Counted from the stretch's first letter, positions 18,065 to 27,027 are shown. The stretch is 64,000 nt of DNA from Vibrio tarriae (GCF_002216685.1 NZ_CP022353.1:992001-1056000), one strand, 5' to 3'. Notes: generated from the letters alone by a model not told the origin. Numbers and translations: made by a program.

Positions 18065-18694
18065 ATGAAGCTCAGTGAACAAAAACGGTTGGCGCTGATT
18101 GAAGCAGCAAAAGAAGAGTTTACCCAGTTTGGATTCCATGCAGCGAATATGGATCGCGTTTGTGAACGCGCAGGTACCTCAAAACGCACCTTGTATCGCC
18201 ACTTTACCAGTAAAGAGTTGCTCTTTATTGAAGTGATCAATCTTCTGGTGGCACAGCCGCACAAGGTTGGTTTTGAGTATCAATCTACCCGTTCTCTTGC
18301 GGATCAGTTGCACGACTACTTTGCGGCAAAAATTGACCTACTGTATCGAACGATTGGCCTTGATGTGCTGCGGATGATTGTGGGGGAATTTGTGCGCGAT
18401 CCAGCCTTAACGCAGCAATATCTCACGTTGATGGGGACTCAAGATACGGCGCTGACTGCGTGGCTGCAAGCTGCCATTAAGGATGGAAAACTGATTGAGA
18501 AAGATGTAGCTCCCATGGCGACAACCTTGATGAATCTCTTTCATGGTCAGTTTTTATGGCCGCAGTTGCTGGCCGCGGTGGAGCTGCCTGATGCCAAACA
18601 GCAGCAAATCATGATGGATGAAATCATTCGTGTGTTTGTGCTGAGCTACGGTGTATCCTCTCCAAGTCATTTGAGTATAGAACTAAAGCCTTAG
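18065..18694 (+). CDS. breR: TetR-family repressor BreR (bile response)
   Basis: A 209-residue TetR protein. The helix-turn-helix spans about residues 10-55 (FTQFGFHAANMDRVCERAGT then SKRTLYRHF). The C-terminal part resembles the AcrR/TetR_C ligand domain. In V. cholerae the TetR gene next to the gabD-type gene is BreR, which represses breAB and its own gene and is relieved by bile salts. The near-identical palindromes at 12385-12407 and 17990-18012 support this identity. gabD follows 32 bases downstream on the same strand, so it may be co-transcribed. Confidence 0.8.
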   Translation: MKLSEQKRLALIEAAKEEFTQFGFHAANMDRVCERAGTSKRTLYRHFTSKELLFIEVINLLVAQPHKVGFEYQSTRSLADQLHDYFAAKIDLLYRTIGLDVLRMIVGEFVRDPALTQQYLTLMGTQDTALTAWLQAAIKDGKLIEKDVAPMATTLMNLFHGQFLWPQLLAAVELPDAKQQQIMMDEIIRVFVLSYGVSSPSHLSIELKP

Positions 18695-18726
18695 AGGCTA
18701 ACGGATCACTGATGAGGAGTCTTGCC

Positions 18727-20178
18727 ATGTTACCGACCGATTTTCCATTTTTTCACCAAAGCGCCTTTATTAATGGGCAGTGGATTTTAGGTGAGCCACA
18801 GGCAAGGCAAACGGTAACCAATCCGTTTGATGGCTCCCTCATTGGCTCTGTTCCTTTATTGAGTGTGGCTCAGGTGCAAGACGCGATTGCAGGTGCGCAG
18901 GCGGCGCAAATCTTATGGCGCCAGCAACCCGCTGAAAATAAAGCCAAAATTTTGCGCCGTTGGTATGAGCTTATTGAACAGCATCATGCATCATTGGCGA
19001 AGTTATTAACCATTGAACAAGGTAAACCGCTGGCTGAAGCCCAAGGGGAAATTCACTACGCCGCGAGCTTTGTGGAATGGTACGCTGAAGAAGCCAAACG
19101 CGCTTATGGTGAGCTGATCCCATCCCATAAACCTGATGCGCGAATTATGGTTTCGCGCCAGCCTGTTGGCGTTGTTGCCGCGATTACGCCTTGGAATTTC
19201 CCCGCCGCCATGATTACCCGTAAATGTGCTCCTGCCTTTGCAGCCGGTTGCGCCGTGGTGTTAAAACCAGCGCCGGATACGCCGTTCACTGCTTTAGCTT
19301 TGGCCGATCTCGCGCAACAAGCGGGAATTCCAGATGGTTTATTGCAAGTGGTGACTGGCGATGCGATTGAAATCGGGCGTGTACTGACGGAAAGCAAAAC
19401 GGTACGCAAACTCTCATTTACTGGCTCAACCGGGGTTGGCAAGCTTTTGATGGCACAATCAGCCAATAGCGTGAAAAAACTCTCGCTTGAGCTGGGAGGA
19501 AATGCGCCGTTTATTGTGTTCGAGGATGCGGATATTAATGCCGCGATTGATGGTGTGATGGTGGCGAAATTTCGTAATGCTGGACAAACTTGCGTGTGCG
19601 CTAACCGGATTTATGTGCATGACGCGGTATACGATCAATTTGCTGCCAAGTTGGTGGATCGGGTCAGCAGGCTCAACGTCGGTTATGGTTTGGATGCCGG
19701 TGTAAACATTGGCCCGCTGATCAATGATGCCGCGGTTGCTAAAGTCACATCACATATAGTGGATGCCCAAAGCAAAGGAGCGAAAGTGATGTTTGGTGAG
19801 CTGCCTGAAGCGGGCAGCCGTTTATTCCAGCCACACGTGTTAACCGAAGTGACCGATGAAATGCGCGTTGCTGACGAAGAAACCTTCGGCCCCTTGGCCG
19901 CTCTGTTTCGTTTTAGTTCTGAGCAAGAAGTGATCGAGCGAGCCAATGCGACCGATTCGGGTTTGGCCGCTTATTGTTATACCCAATCTTTGCGCCGGGC
20001 ATGGCACATGAGTGAAGCACTCGAAGCGGGGATTGTCGGCATCAACGAAGGGTTGATTTCCACCACGTTAGCGCCTTTTGGTGGCATCAAAGAGTCGGGC
20101 CTTGGTAGAGAAGGGGCGAAACACGGCCTTGAAGAGTACCTTGAAGTCAAATATACCCTTATGGGTGGACTAGCTTAG
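18727..20178 (+). CDS. gabD: NAD(P)-dependent succinate-semialdehyde dehydrogenase
   Basis: A 483-residue aldehyde dehydrogenase, matching E. coli GabD (482). Catalytic residues are Glu255 in LELGG and Cys289 in GQTCVCANR. The cofactor loop FTGST is at 231-235 and PWNFP is at 155-159. GabD oxidises succinate semialdehyde to succinate in GABA breakdown. The start at 18727 is preferred because GAGGAG lies seven bases upstream; an in-frame ATG at 18712 would place that site inside the gene. No gabT is present nearby, so the physiological substrate could also be another semialdehyde. Confidence 0.87.
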   Translation: MLPTDFPFFHQSAFINGQWILGEPQARQTVTNPFDGSLIGSVPLLSVAQVQDAIAGAQAAQILWRQQPAENKAKILRRWYELIEQHHASLAKLLTIEQGKPLAEAQGEIHYAASFVEWYAEEAKRAYGELIPSHKPDARIMVSRQPVGVVAAITPWNFPAAMITRKCAPAFAAGCAVVLKPAPDTPFTALALADLAQQAGIPDGLLQVVTGDAIEIGRVLTESKTVRKLSFTGSTGVGKLLMAQSANSVKKLSLELGGNAPFIVFEDADINAAIDGVMVAKFRNAGQTCVCANRIYVHDAVYDQFAAKLVDRVSRLNVGYGLDAGVNIGPLINDAAVAKVTSHIVDAQSKGAKVMFGELPEAGSRLFQPHVLTEVTDEMRVADEETFGPLAALFRFSSEQEVIERANATDSGLAAYCYTQSLRRAWHMSEALEAGIVGINEGLISTTLAPFGGIKESGLGREGAKHGLEEYLEVKYTLMGGLA

Positions 20179-20440
20179 GTTTCGGTGTTTGATTGCTCTG
20201 CCCATTCAGAGGTAACCATTTCAGCGGGCCATTGGTTTCAAAATCATTGGCGCGCTGACAAGAGAGATACACTTCACCGACTAAGATCACAGCACCTTCT
20301 GAATAAGCCTGATCTTGGTAATAGCAGACCCGTTTAGCAATATCATCGCCGATCACGATCGGCAGTTTTGCTGGCGTCGGTGCCGCATGCAACGCGACAC
20401 TGTAACTTAATGTCACGACTACCCCAATCAAAGTACGCAT
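20159..20440 (-). CDS. small exported DUF1496-family protein
   Basis: A 93-residue protein with a signal peptide (MRTLIGVVVTLSYSVALHAAP). The conserved core has CYYQDQAYSEGAVI followed by LSCQRA, giving two cysteines that could form one disulfide in the periplasm. This pattern is the DUF1496 family of Vibrio and related genera, with unknown function. It is convergent with gabD and the two coding regions overlap by 20 bases at their 3' ends. Confidence 0.65.
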   Translation of the reverse strand: MRTLIGVVVTLSYSVALHAAPTPAKLPIVIGDDIAKRVCYYQDQAYSEGAVILVGEVYLSCQRANDFETNGPLKWLPLNGQSNQTPKPKLVHP

Positions 20441-20462
20441 TGAAAACTCCCCATCCTCTGGT

Positions 20463-20502
20463 TATACCCAAACTACCTGCAGCTTCAAGTAGCAAGGGTA
20501 TA
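20463..20502. repeat. ERIC-like mini-palindrome forming the 3' end of a gene
   Basis: Both ERIC termini (TATACCC and GGGTATA) survive with the middle lost, leaving a 40-base hairpin-like remnant that includes CTGCAGCTTCAAGTAG. The right half encodes the last residues YTLAT and the TGA stop of the minus-strand PLP-enzyme gene. Confidence 0.75.
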
Positions 20503-21396
20503 TTCGCTAAACTGCCGCTGATAACGCGGCAACATACTTTCATTTCCCAGTAAACCGCCTTGGTGTAGATAAAGCAAGTTTCGGTCTGGGTTCTCGGTAC
20601 GCCAAGCTGACAATAAACGCCACATCAGCGGGTCGTATAACAGATCAAATTCAATATGAGTTTGTGCCAGTAACGCTTGCCATATCTGATAATCTTCTTG
20701 ATAAAGATGACCGAAATAGTGCTTAGTCGTAGAGGTCAGAACCGTCGGGTGAGAGGTTTCACCGAGCATTAAAAACTGCTCACGTAAGTAGGATTCGTCA
20801 CCCACACAAGGGCAGGTAATGACTTCAACACCGTGTGGTTGCAAATATTTGTGTAAGTAGAGCGCCGTGGTTCCGGTGCCGGAAGGCAGGGCAACCACCC
20901 AATCTGGCTGGATTTGGTGGCGGATCCATTCGAGCATTTCTAACGCCAACTGTTTGATCCCCGGCTCAGCAAAGGGGCTGCGCGCACCTTCCTCAATCAC
21001 CAAGCAATCGGTATTGGGCATGCGTTGTTGCTGAATAAATTCTCGTGGATGCTTAGCCCCTAGTGAGCGCGTTTCAATAATGGTCGCTCCCAATTCCAGC
21101 GCACCACGGTAGTTACCGATTGGATAACTTTTCAGCCACGCGGGAATATGGTCAACGTAAAACTCCAAGCGCCAACCGCGCAGTTTAGCGAGGGCTGCAA
21201 AAGAGTAGAGCGAGTTAGCTTGTGCCGAACCATAGCTGATTAAGGTGGTGATGCCGGGAAAATCCCCTTCAAGCAACGCCATCAATTTGCGGGCTTTGTT
21301 ACCACTGAAATGTGGATGAAGCTTGTCATCCCGTTTGAGGTAAAAGGTTTGCCCTGCAAAACGGTGTTCAGTGATAGGTGATTGAGTGATCAGCAT
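20485..21396 (-). CDS. PLP-dependent ACC deaminase / D-cysteine desulfhydrase-like enzyme
   Basis: A 303-residue fold-type II PLP enzyme. The cofactor lysine is Lys34 in FSGNKARK, and GTGTTALYLH near 180 contributes the phosphate-binding loop. The family includes ACC deaminase and D-cysteine desulfhydrase, and sequence alone does not fix the substrate. I place the start at the ATG at 21396 rather than at 21510. A TATAAT box on the minus strand at 21427-21432 would put transcription start near 21420, downstream of the longer start. The C-terminal five residues and the stop come from an ERIC remnant. Confidence 0.75.
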   Translation of the reverse strand: MLITQSPITEHRFAGQTFYLKRDDKLHPHFSGNKARKLMALLEGDFPGITTLISYGSAQANSLYSFAALAKLRGWRLEFYVDHIPAWLKSYPIGNYRGALELGATIIETRSLGAKHPREFIQQQRMPNTDCLVIEEGARSPFAEPGIKQLALEMLEWIRHQIQPDWVVALPSGTGTTALYLHKYLQPHGVEVITCPCVGDESYLREQFLMLGETSHPTVLTSTTKHYFGHLYQEDYQIWQALLAQTHIEFDLLYDPLMWRLLSAWRTENPDRNLLYLHQGGLLGNESMLPRYQRQFSEYTLAT

Positions 21397-21426
21397 AAGA
21401 AAATCGAGCTCTGAATGGGGTCGCAC

Positions 21427-21432
21427 ATTATA
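21427..21432 (-). promoter_or_regulatory. -10 box for the PLP-enzyme gene
   Basis: A perfect TATAAT on the minus strand, about 30 bases before the chosen ATG at 21396. The -35 region is weak. It decides between the two possible starts of the gene. Confidence 0.5.
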
Positions 21433-21586
21433 CGCAGTTAGATAGCCACGACTAGGGTTTGGATCAAACGCTCTCCGAGTGACCACCCTTATGACTGGCG
21501 GCCTAACCACTTATCGCCGTGCTCTAAGTCCTGAATTTTTGACTGAAAAATCGCCGATTAACCGACTTGAGCAAAATAAACCAGAT

Positions 21587-21726
21587 AAAAAAACGCCCAA
21601 AACAATCTGGTTTTGGGCGTACACAAGTATAGGAGTTAATAAAAAGGAAAAAGCAGCGTAATTGGTGACAGCGGGTCGAGAACCAAATTTGACGGCCAGT
21701 AAAACTCTCAAAGCTCTGTCAATCAC
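21587..21726 (-). ncRNA. vrrA: VrrA, sigma-E-dependent small RNA
   Basis: A 140-base minus-strand RNA gene with no open reading frame of note. The predicted 5' end GTGATTGACAGAGC lies seven bases after a sigma-E -10 box. The 3' end is an intrinsic terminator: ACGCCCAAAAC pairs with GTTTTGGGCGT and a run of seven T residues follows. Length, position between the PLP-enzyme gene and the TetR-fadE pair, and sigma-E promoter all fit VrrA of V. cholerae. VrrA is an Hfq-associated sRNA that represses outer-membrane protein mRNAs such as ompA and ompT and increases vesicle release. The assignment is from memory of the locus plus the promoter and terminator seen here. Confidence 0.88.
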
Positions 21727-21732
21727 GTCTAT

Positions 21733-21760
21733 TCAGACTGGGCGTTTGGCAAAGAGTTCC
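21733..21760 (-). promoter_or_regulatory. sigma-E promoter of vrrA
   Basis: On the minus strand the -35 box is GGAACT (21755-21760) and the -10 box is TCTGA (21733-21737), separated by 17 bases. Both match the envelope-stress sigma factor RpoE consensus (GGAACTT, TCTGA). The spacing predicts initiation at about 21726. Confidence 0.85.
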
Positions 21761-21828
21761 AAAAGTTCGCAAATTATTTTTAAATTTTTTGTGGAAGAAT
21801 TTTCATCGTGCTGCAAGCACTTAGCTGC

Positions 21829-21843
21829 ATCTGGTCAGACCAT
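21829..21843. promoter_or_regulatory. FadR-type operator upstream of the TetR-fadE pair
   Basis: ATCTGGTCAGACCAT contains the perfect palindrome TGGTC-A-GACCA, the core of the FadR consensus (CTGGTCNGACCAG). FadR is a GntR-family fatty-acid regulator that represses beta-oxidation genes until acyl-CoA binds. The site is 85 bases before the TetR start and about 780 bases before fadE, which would be the regulated target. Confidence 0.75.
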
Positions 21844-21898
21844 GGCGAGAAAATGTGATGTTAATCGCTTGTTAATTAAATGTGGCGAGAGTATATTT

Positions 21899-21912
21899 CA
21901 AACAGTTGTTTG
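21899..21912. promoter_or_regulatory. PsrA-type palindrome directly before the TetR gene
   Basis: CAAAC-AGTT-GTTTG is an exact inverted repeat that fits the published PsrA pattern (C/G)AAAC-N2-4-GTTT(G/C). It ends 15 bases before the ATG of a TetR gene that precedes fadE. Autoregulation by that protein is the natural reading (inference). Confidence 0.65.
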
Positions 21913-21927
21913 ATACGAGTGATTGAA

Positions 21928-22554
21928 ATGGCATTACGCAGTAGTACTAAGGAAAAAATATTGGATGTAGCAGAAGGGCTGTTTGCGGAATACGGCTTCA
22001 ATGATACCTCTTTGCGCACGATCACCAGTAAAGCGGGTGTGAATCTTGCGTCGGTCAACTACCATTTTGGTGACAAAAAAACCTTAGTTCGAGCGGTACT
22101 CAATCGTTATCTCGAAGCTTTCATGCCGGAGATGAAACAGTCGCTTGAGCGGCTTAACGAGCGGGACGATTACGATATGGCTGAAGTTTTTGAAGCGCTA
22201 CGTGCTCCCTTGCGTTCGTTAAGCGAATTGCGCCCCAATGGCACCAGCCGTTTTATGCTGCTGATTGGCCGAGGTTATACCGATGTGCAGGGCCATCTCC
22301 GTTGGTTTATTACCAATCGCTACAATGATGTGCTAACCCTATTTACCGATTCCGTGCTTAAGGCAAACCCCAACTTGACTCGCGAAACCTTGTTTTGGCG
22401 GTTGCATTTCACCTTAGGTACTTGCGTCTTTACCATGGCGTCGAGTCAAGCGTTAGCAGAGATTGCAGAAAATGATTTTGGAAGCAAAGTTGATCCTAAG
22501 TCTGTGGTCGATCAACTGATTCCATACCTCGCGGCCGGTGTGGCGGCGAAATAA
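21928..22554 (+). CDS. TetR-family regulator, PsrA-like, upstream of fadE
   Basis: A 208-residue TetR protein with the DNA-binding region at residues 5-52 (AEGLFAEYGFNDTSLRTITS then AGVNLASVNYHFGDKKTL). The region FWRLHFTLGTCVFTMASS near 165 belongs to the ligand domain. Residues around the recognition helix and the neighbouring fadE resemble PsrA, which senses long-chain fatty acids in Pseudomonas and Shewanella. I chose ATG 21928 (MALRSSTKEK) instead of 21880, because the longer form would place the operator palindrome inside the coding region. fadE starts 55 bases after the stop. Confidence 0.8.
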   Translation: MALRSSTKEKILDVAEGLFAEYGFNDTSLRTITSKAGVNLASVNYHFGDKKTLVRAVLNRYLEAFMPEMKQSLERLNERDDYDMAEVFEALRAPLRSLSELRPNGTSRFMLLIGRGYTDVQGHLRWFITNRYNDVLTLFTDSVLKANPNLTRETLFWRLHFTLGTCVFTMASSQALAEIAENDFGSKVDPKSVVDQLIPYLAAGVAAK

Positions 22555-22609
22555 CTAACCGATTCATAACAAAAATAACAGTGTAACCAGTGAACAAAAG
22601 GATCTGAAT

Positions 22610-24892
22610 ATGAGCTCTCTACGCAGAAAATGGATCAGCGACCCCGCTTTCAAAATGTTTAAGAAAGTGCTTCCTCCTCTGTCACAAACCGAGAAAGAAG
22701 CGATGGAAGCGGGCAGTGTATGGTGGGATGGTGAACTGTTCTCTGGTAAGCCTGATTTCACCAAGCTGCACCATTATCCGAAACCGACCTTGTCAGCGGA
22801 GGAGCAATCTTTCATCGACAACGAGTTGGAAACTCTGCTCGCTATGTTGGATGACTACAAGATAGTCAAACAAGATCGCGATCTCCCCAAAGAGGTGTGG
22901 GACTACCTACGTAAAGAGCGTTTCTTCTCGCTGATTATTTCCAAAGAGTATGGTGGCCGTGAGTTCTCGGCTTTGGCGAACTCGACCATAGTGTCACGCA
23001 TTGCTACGCGCAGTATCAGCACCGCAGTGACGGTCATGGTACCGAACTCATTGGGCCCTGGTGAGCTCTTGTCACACTACGGCACCCAAGAGCAGAAAGA
23101 TTACTGGCTGCCACGTTTGGCCGATGGCACCGATATTCCTTGCTTTGCATTGACAGGGCCGGAAGCGGGTTCGGATGCCGGCAGCATTCCTGACCAAGGC
23201 GTGGTCTGCTACGGCAAGCATGAAGGCAAAGACGTGCTGGGCATCCGTTTAAGCTGGAACAAGCGTTACATCACGCTGGCACCGGTGGCGACTGTGCTGG
23301 GTCTTGCTTTCAAACTGAGTGACCCAGAGCATCTGCTTGGCGATAAAGAAGAGATTGGTATTACTTGTGCGCTGATCCCTGCCTCCCATGAAGGCGTAGA
23401 GATTGGCGAACGCCATGACCCACTAGGTTTGGCCTTTATGAACGGCCCAACCCGTGGTCAAGATGTGTTTATCCCAATGGATTGGCTGATTGGTGGGGCG
23501 GATTACGCAGGTAAAGGCTGGCGCATGTTGGTGGAGTGTCTCTCGGCAGGACGTGGGATCTCCCTACCTGCATTGGGTACCGCGATTGGCCACCTCACCG
23601 CTCGCACCACAGGCGCATATGGCTATGTGCGTAAGCAGTTTGGGATGTCGATTGGTAAATTTGAAGGTGTGGCGGAAGCCATGGGACGTATCGGCGGTTT
23701 AACCTACTTGCTGGAAGCGACCCGTACTTTGACTACCACCTCTTTGGATCTCAAAGAGAAACCGGGGATTGTCACGGCGATTGCCAAATACCACATGACG
23801 GAAATCGCGCGCACCATTTTGAATGATGCGATGGATATCCATTCTGGTCGTGCTATCCAAGACGGACCAATGAACTATCTGGCGACGCACTATCTCGGCG
23901 TACCCGTGGCAATCACGGTTGAAGGGGCGAACATTTTGACGCGTAACCTGATGATCTTCGGTCAAGGTGCGACTCGTTGCCATCCTTATGTTCTCAAAGA
24001 GATGGAAGCGGCGGCCAACCCAGATCAACAAGAAGGGGCGAAAGCGTTTGATGAACTGCTGTTCAAGCACATTGCCCACGCGACCAAAAACAGCTTTGGT
24101 GCTCTGTTTGCTGCACTGACGGGTTCACGCTTTATTAAAGCGAATATGAGTGGCCCCACACAAGACTACTATAAGCAGATGACTCGCTTGAGCCGCGCTT
24201 TAGCGGTGAGTGCGGATGTGGCAATGCTCACCTTGGGTGGCGAGCTCAAACGTAAAGAGATGATTTCAGCACGCTTAGGCGATGCACTGAGCTATCTGTA
24301 CATGGGCTCGGCGGTACTGAAAAAGTATGAAGATGAAGGCCGCCACCAAGCGGATTTAGACTACGTACACTATGCGATGCAGTACTGTTTGCATCACGCG
24401 GCGAAATCGCTTAACCAAGCGTATCGTAACTACCCTGTGACTGGAGTCGGAGCCATCTTGAAAGGGCTGCTGTTCCCGCTAGGCAACCACTTTGCACCAC
24501 CGAGTGATGAGTTAGCGGTCAAACTCGCAGAAAGTCTGATGACCCCAGGAGCGCATCGTGATCGTTTAACCGCGCTGTGCTACATAGGTAAAGGTGAAGA
24601 TGACAGCGTAGGCTTGATGGAAAAAGCGTTTTTGGCCATGTACAGCGTTAAAGGCTTAGAGCGTAAACTGCAACAAGGGGTGAAAGAGGGCAAAGTGGCG
24701 CGTAAAGGACTACTGGTTGATCGCCTAGCACAAGCAGAGCAAGCGGGTGTGCTGAGCGCAGATGAAGTGGCTTCGATTCTGGCGGCAGAAAAACTGCGTA
24801 GCCGTGCGATTCAGGTCGATCATTTCAGCCATGATTTCTCGCAAATCCATACCCATCAGACCACCAAACCTAAGTTAAACAGTGTGGCGTAA
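22610..24892 (+). CDS. fadE: acyl-CoA dehydrogenase FadE
   Basis: A 760-residue FAD-dependent acyl-CoA dehydrogenase, the first oxidative step of beta-oxidation. It is shorter than E. coli FadE (814) because it lacks the hydrophobic N-terminal extension; the N terminus here begins MSSLRRKWISDP. The ACD core is visible (CFALTGPEAGSDAGSIPD near 180, SWNKRYITLAP near 217, and the glutamate-containing VEGANILTRNLMIFGQG near 430). The FadE-specific C-terminal domain covers ~500-740. A good ribosome site (AAGGA) lies seven bases upstream. It is probably co-transcribed with the TetR gene and controlled by the FadR-type and PsrA-type sites. Confidence 0.9.
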   Translation: MSSLRRKWISDPAFKMFKKVLPPLSQTEKEAMEAGSVWWDGELFSGKPDFTKLHHYPKPTLSAEEQSFIDNELETLLAMLDDYKIVKQDRDLPKEVWDYLRKERFFSLIISKEYGGREFSALANSTIVSRIATRSISTAVTVMVPNSLGPGELLSHYGTQEQKDYWLPRLADGTDIPCFALTGPEAGSDAGSIPDQGVVCYGKHEGKDVLGIRLSWNKRYITLAPVATVLGLAFKLSDPEHLLGDKEEIGITCALIPASHEGVEIGERHDPLGLAFMNGPTRGQDVFIPMDWLIGGADYAGKGWRMLVECLSAGRGISLPALGTAIGHLTARTTGAYGYVRKQFGMSIGKFEGVAEAMGRIGGLTYLLEATRTLTTTSLDLKEKPGIVTAIAKYHMTEIARTILNDAMDIHSGRAIQDGPMNYLATHYLGVPVAITVEGANILTRNLMIFGQGATRCHPYVLKEMEAAANPDQQEGAKAFDELLFKHIAHATKNSFGALFAALTGSRFIKANMSGPTQDYYKQMTRLSRALAVSADVAMLTLGGELKRKEMISARLGDALSYLYMGSAVLKKYEDEGRHQADLDYVHYAMQYCLHHAAKSLNQAYRNYPVTGVGAILKGLLFPLGNHFAPPSDELAVKLAESLMTPGAHRDRLTALCYIGKGEDDSVGLMEKAFLAMYSVKGLERKLQQGVKEGKVARKGLLVDRLAQAEQAGVLSADEVASILAAEKLRSRAIQVDHFSHDFSQIHTHQTTKPKLNSVA

Positions 24893-24919
24893 CAAATAAA
24901 ATAGAGTATCGAGGGCTTC

Positions 24920-25046
24920 TATCCCCTTCCTACTTGAAGCTGCAGCGGTGTTGGCTACGTTCGTTCACCCCAATCACATAGTTTGTCTATGCTCATGGGG
25001 ACTCACTTACTTGCCGCCTAGCTGCAACTCCAAGTTGTTTGGGGAA
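24920..25046. repeat. full-length ERIC element
   Basis: A ~127-base imperfect palindrome with the order of the enterobacterial ERIC consensus: CTACTTGAAGCTGCAGCGG, GTTGGCTACGTTCGTTCACC, CCAATCAC, a central CTATGCTCATGGGGACTCAC, CTTACTTGCCGCC, and GCTGCAACTCCAAGTTGTTT. It fills most of the fadE-fabV gap. Transcribed, it would fold into a long stem. It is the reference copy for the fragments listed elsewhere in this window. The rest of the gap (25047-25216) shows only the fabV leader. Confidence 0.85.
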
Positions 25047-25216
25047 AATCAGAAGCCCTCTTTATTTTTATTAATTGAGTTTTTTGTGAGCATAACGGGA
25101 AAAATACCCCAATGAGTGCTCCAACCACTGGCCATTTTCGGCGAAATTGAGAGAAATTAGATGCGGTTTGTGTCTGAACCTTTTATCCTAGCGACGATTT
25201 TTTAAGGAAGTTGAAT

Positions 25217-26422
25217 ATGATCATCAAACCTAAAATTCGTGGATTTATCTGTACAACAACGCACCCAGTGGGTTGTGAAGCGAACGTAAAAGAACAAATT
25301 GCCTACACAAAAGCACAAGGTCCGATCAAAAACGCACCTAAGCGCGTGTTGGTTGTCGGATCGTCTAGCGGCTATGGTCTGTCATCACGCATCGCTGCGG
25401 CGTTTGGCGGCGGTGCGGCGACGATCGGCGTATTTTTCGAAAAGCCGGGCACTGACAAAAAACCAGGTACCGCGGGTTTCTACAATGCAGCAGCGTTTGA
25501 CAAGCTAGCGCACGAAGCGGGCTTGTACGCAAAAAGCCTGAACGGCGATGCGTTCTCGAACGAAGCGAAGCAAAAAGCGATTGAGCTGATTAAGCAAGAC
25601 CTCGGCCAGATTGATTTGGTGGTTTACTCATTGGCTTCTCCAGTGCGTAAGATGCCAGAAACGGGTGAGCTAGTGCGCTCTGCACTGAAACCGATTGGCG
25701 AAACGTACACTTCTACGGCGGTAGATACCAATAAAGATGTGATCATCGAAGCCAGTGTTGAACCTGCGACCGAGCAAGAAATCGCTGACACTGTCACTGT
25801 GATGGGCGGCCAAGATTGGGAACTGTGGATCCAAGCGCTGGAAGAGGCGGGTGTGCTTGCTGAAGGTTGCAAAACCGTGGCGTACAGCTACATCGGTACT
25901 GAATTGACTTGGCCAATCTACTGGGATGGCGCTCTAGGCCGTGCCAAGATGGACCTAGATCGCGCAGCGACAGCGCTGAACGAAAAGCTGGCAGCGAAAG
26001 GCGGTACCGCGAACGTTGCAGTTTTGAAATCAGTGGTGACTCAAGCAAGCTCTGCGATTCCTGTGATGCCGCTCTACATCGCGATGGTGTTCAAGAAGAT
26101 GCGTGAACAGGGCGTGCATGAAGGCTGTATGGAGCAGATCTACCGCATGTTCAGTCAACGTCTGTACAAAGAAGATGGTTCAGCGCCGGAAGTGGATGAT
26201 CACAATCGTCTGCGTTTGGATGACTGGGAACTGCGTGATGACATTCAGCAGCACTGTCGTGATCTGTGGCCACAAATCACCACAGAGAACCTGCGTGAGC
26301 TGACCGATTACGACATGTACAAAGAAGAGTTCATCAAGCTGTTTGGCTTTGGCATTGAAGGCATTGATTACGATGCTGACGTCAATCCAGAAGTCGAATT
26401 TGATGTGATTGATATCGAGTAA
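25217..26422 (+). CDS. fabV: FabV-type trans-2-enoyl-ACP reductase
   Basis: A 401-residue NADH-dependent enoyl-ACP reductase for the last step of fatty-acid elongation. It has the FabV active pair Tyr235 and Lys244 in a Y-x8-K spacing ([10 protein letters not shown]), longer than the six-residue spacing of FabI. The cofactor motif is [15 protein letters not shown] (47-61). FabV was first described in V. cholerae and is insensitive to triclosan. I use the ATG at 25217, six bases after AAGGAAG; a TTG at 25211 is a weaker alternative. It lies directly after fadE, so synthesis and degradation genes are neighbours separated by an ERIC element. Confidence 0.93.
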   Translation: MIIKPKIRGFICTTTHPVGCEANVKEQIAYTKAQGPIKNAPKRVLVVGSSSGYGLSSRIAAAFGGGAATIGVFFEKPGTDKKPGTAGFYNAAAFDKLAHEAGLYAKSLNGDAFSNEAKQKAIELIKQDLGQIDLVVYSLASPVRKMPETGELVRSALKPIGETYTSTAVDTNKDVIIEASVEPATEQEIADTVTVMGGQDWELWIQALEEAGVLAEGCKTVAYSYIGTELTWPIYWDGALGRAKMDLDRAATALNEKLAAKGGTANVAVLKSVVTQASSAIPVMPLYIAMVFKKMREQGVHEGCMEQIYRMFSQRLYKEDGSAPEVDDHNRLRLDDWELRDDIQQHCRDLWPQITTENLRELTDYDMYKEEFIKLFGFGIEGIDYDADVNPEVEFDVIDIE

Positions 26423-26442
26423 GAGAATTAGCTCTTATCTTA

Positions 26443-26469
26443 AAAAGGCGCGTTATCGCGCCTTTTTTG
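26443..26469 (+). terminator. rho-independent terminator after fabV
   Basis: AAGGCGCG and CGCGCCTT pair around TTAT and run into TTTT. It begins 21 bases after the fabV stop. Confidence 0.9.
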
Positions 26470-26549
26470 TGTCCGTAGTACAGCATGAATACAGCAGATC
26501 GCTACAGTGATAAAGAGCAGCGGCGGTAAATTTGAGCTTGATTCTTTGT

Positions 26550-26610
26550 TATACCCAAATCACTTGAAGTGGCAGCCAACACCGCGACTGCTTTAAGTAG
26601 GAAGGGTATA
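26550..26610. repeat. ERIC-like element with central deletion
   Basis: TATACCC and GGGTATA termini are intact and enclose GGCAGCCAACACCGCG and CTTTAAGTAGGAA. About half of the 127-base element is missing. It stands between the fabV and infA terminators. Confidence 0.8.
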
Positions 26611-26674
26611 TGGATTCTTGGTTGAACGGCGTCGATATTTTGCGAACGCATTGAATGATAAGTGCTGTAGCAAA

Positions 26675-26705
26675 ACAAAAAGCGGAGCATAAGCTCCGCT
26701 TTTTG
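26675..26705 (-). terminator. rho-independent terminator after infA
   Basis: AGCGGAGC and GCTCCGCT pair around a four-base loop. On the minus strand the stem is followed by TTTTTGTTTTG. It lies about 20 bases beyond the infA stop. Confidence 0.88.
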
Positions 26706-26725
26706 TTGCGTTCGGAAATCAGAGA

Positions 26726-26944
<219 letters not shown>

Positions 26945-27027
26945 TTAATCCTCTTTAGAAATTTGGCGATCTTTAACGGCGCAGGATTCTGCCATTAAAC
27001 GTTCAATATGGGAAGTTGCGGCGTATT

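Noticed and set aside
21880-21927. Longer start for the TetR regulator
   Set aside because: It would place the CAAAC-AGTT-GTTTG operator inside the coding region and adds 16 residues not found in TetR proteins.
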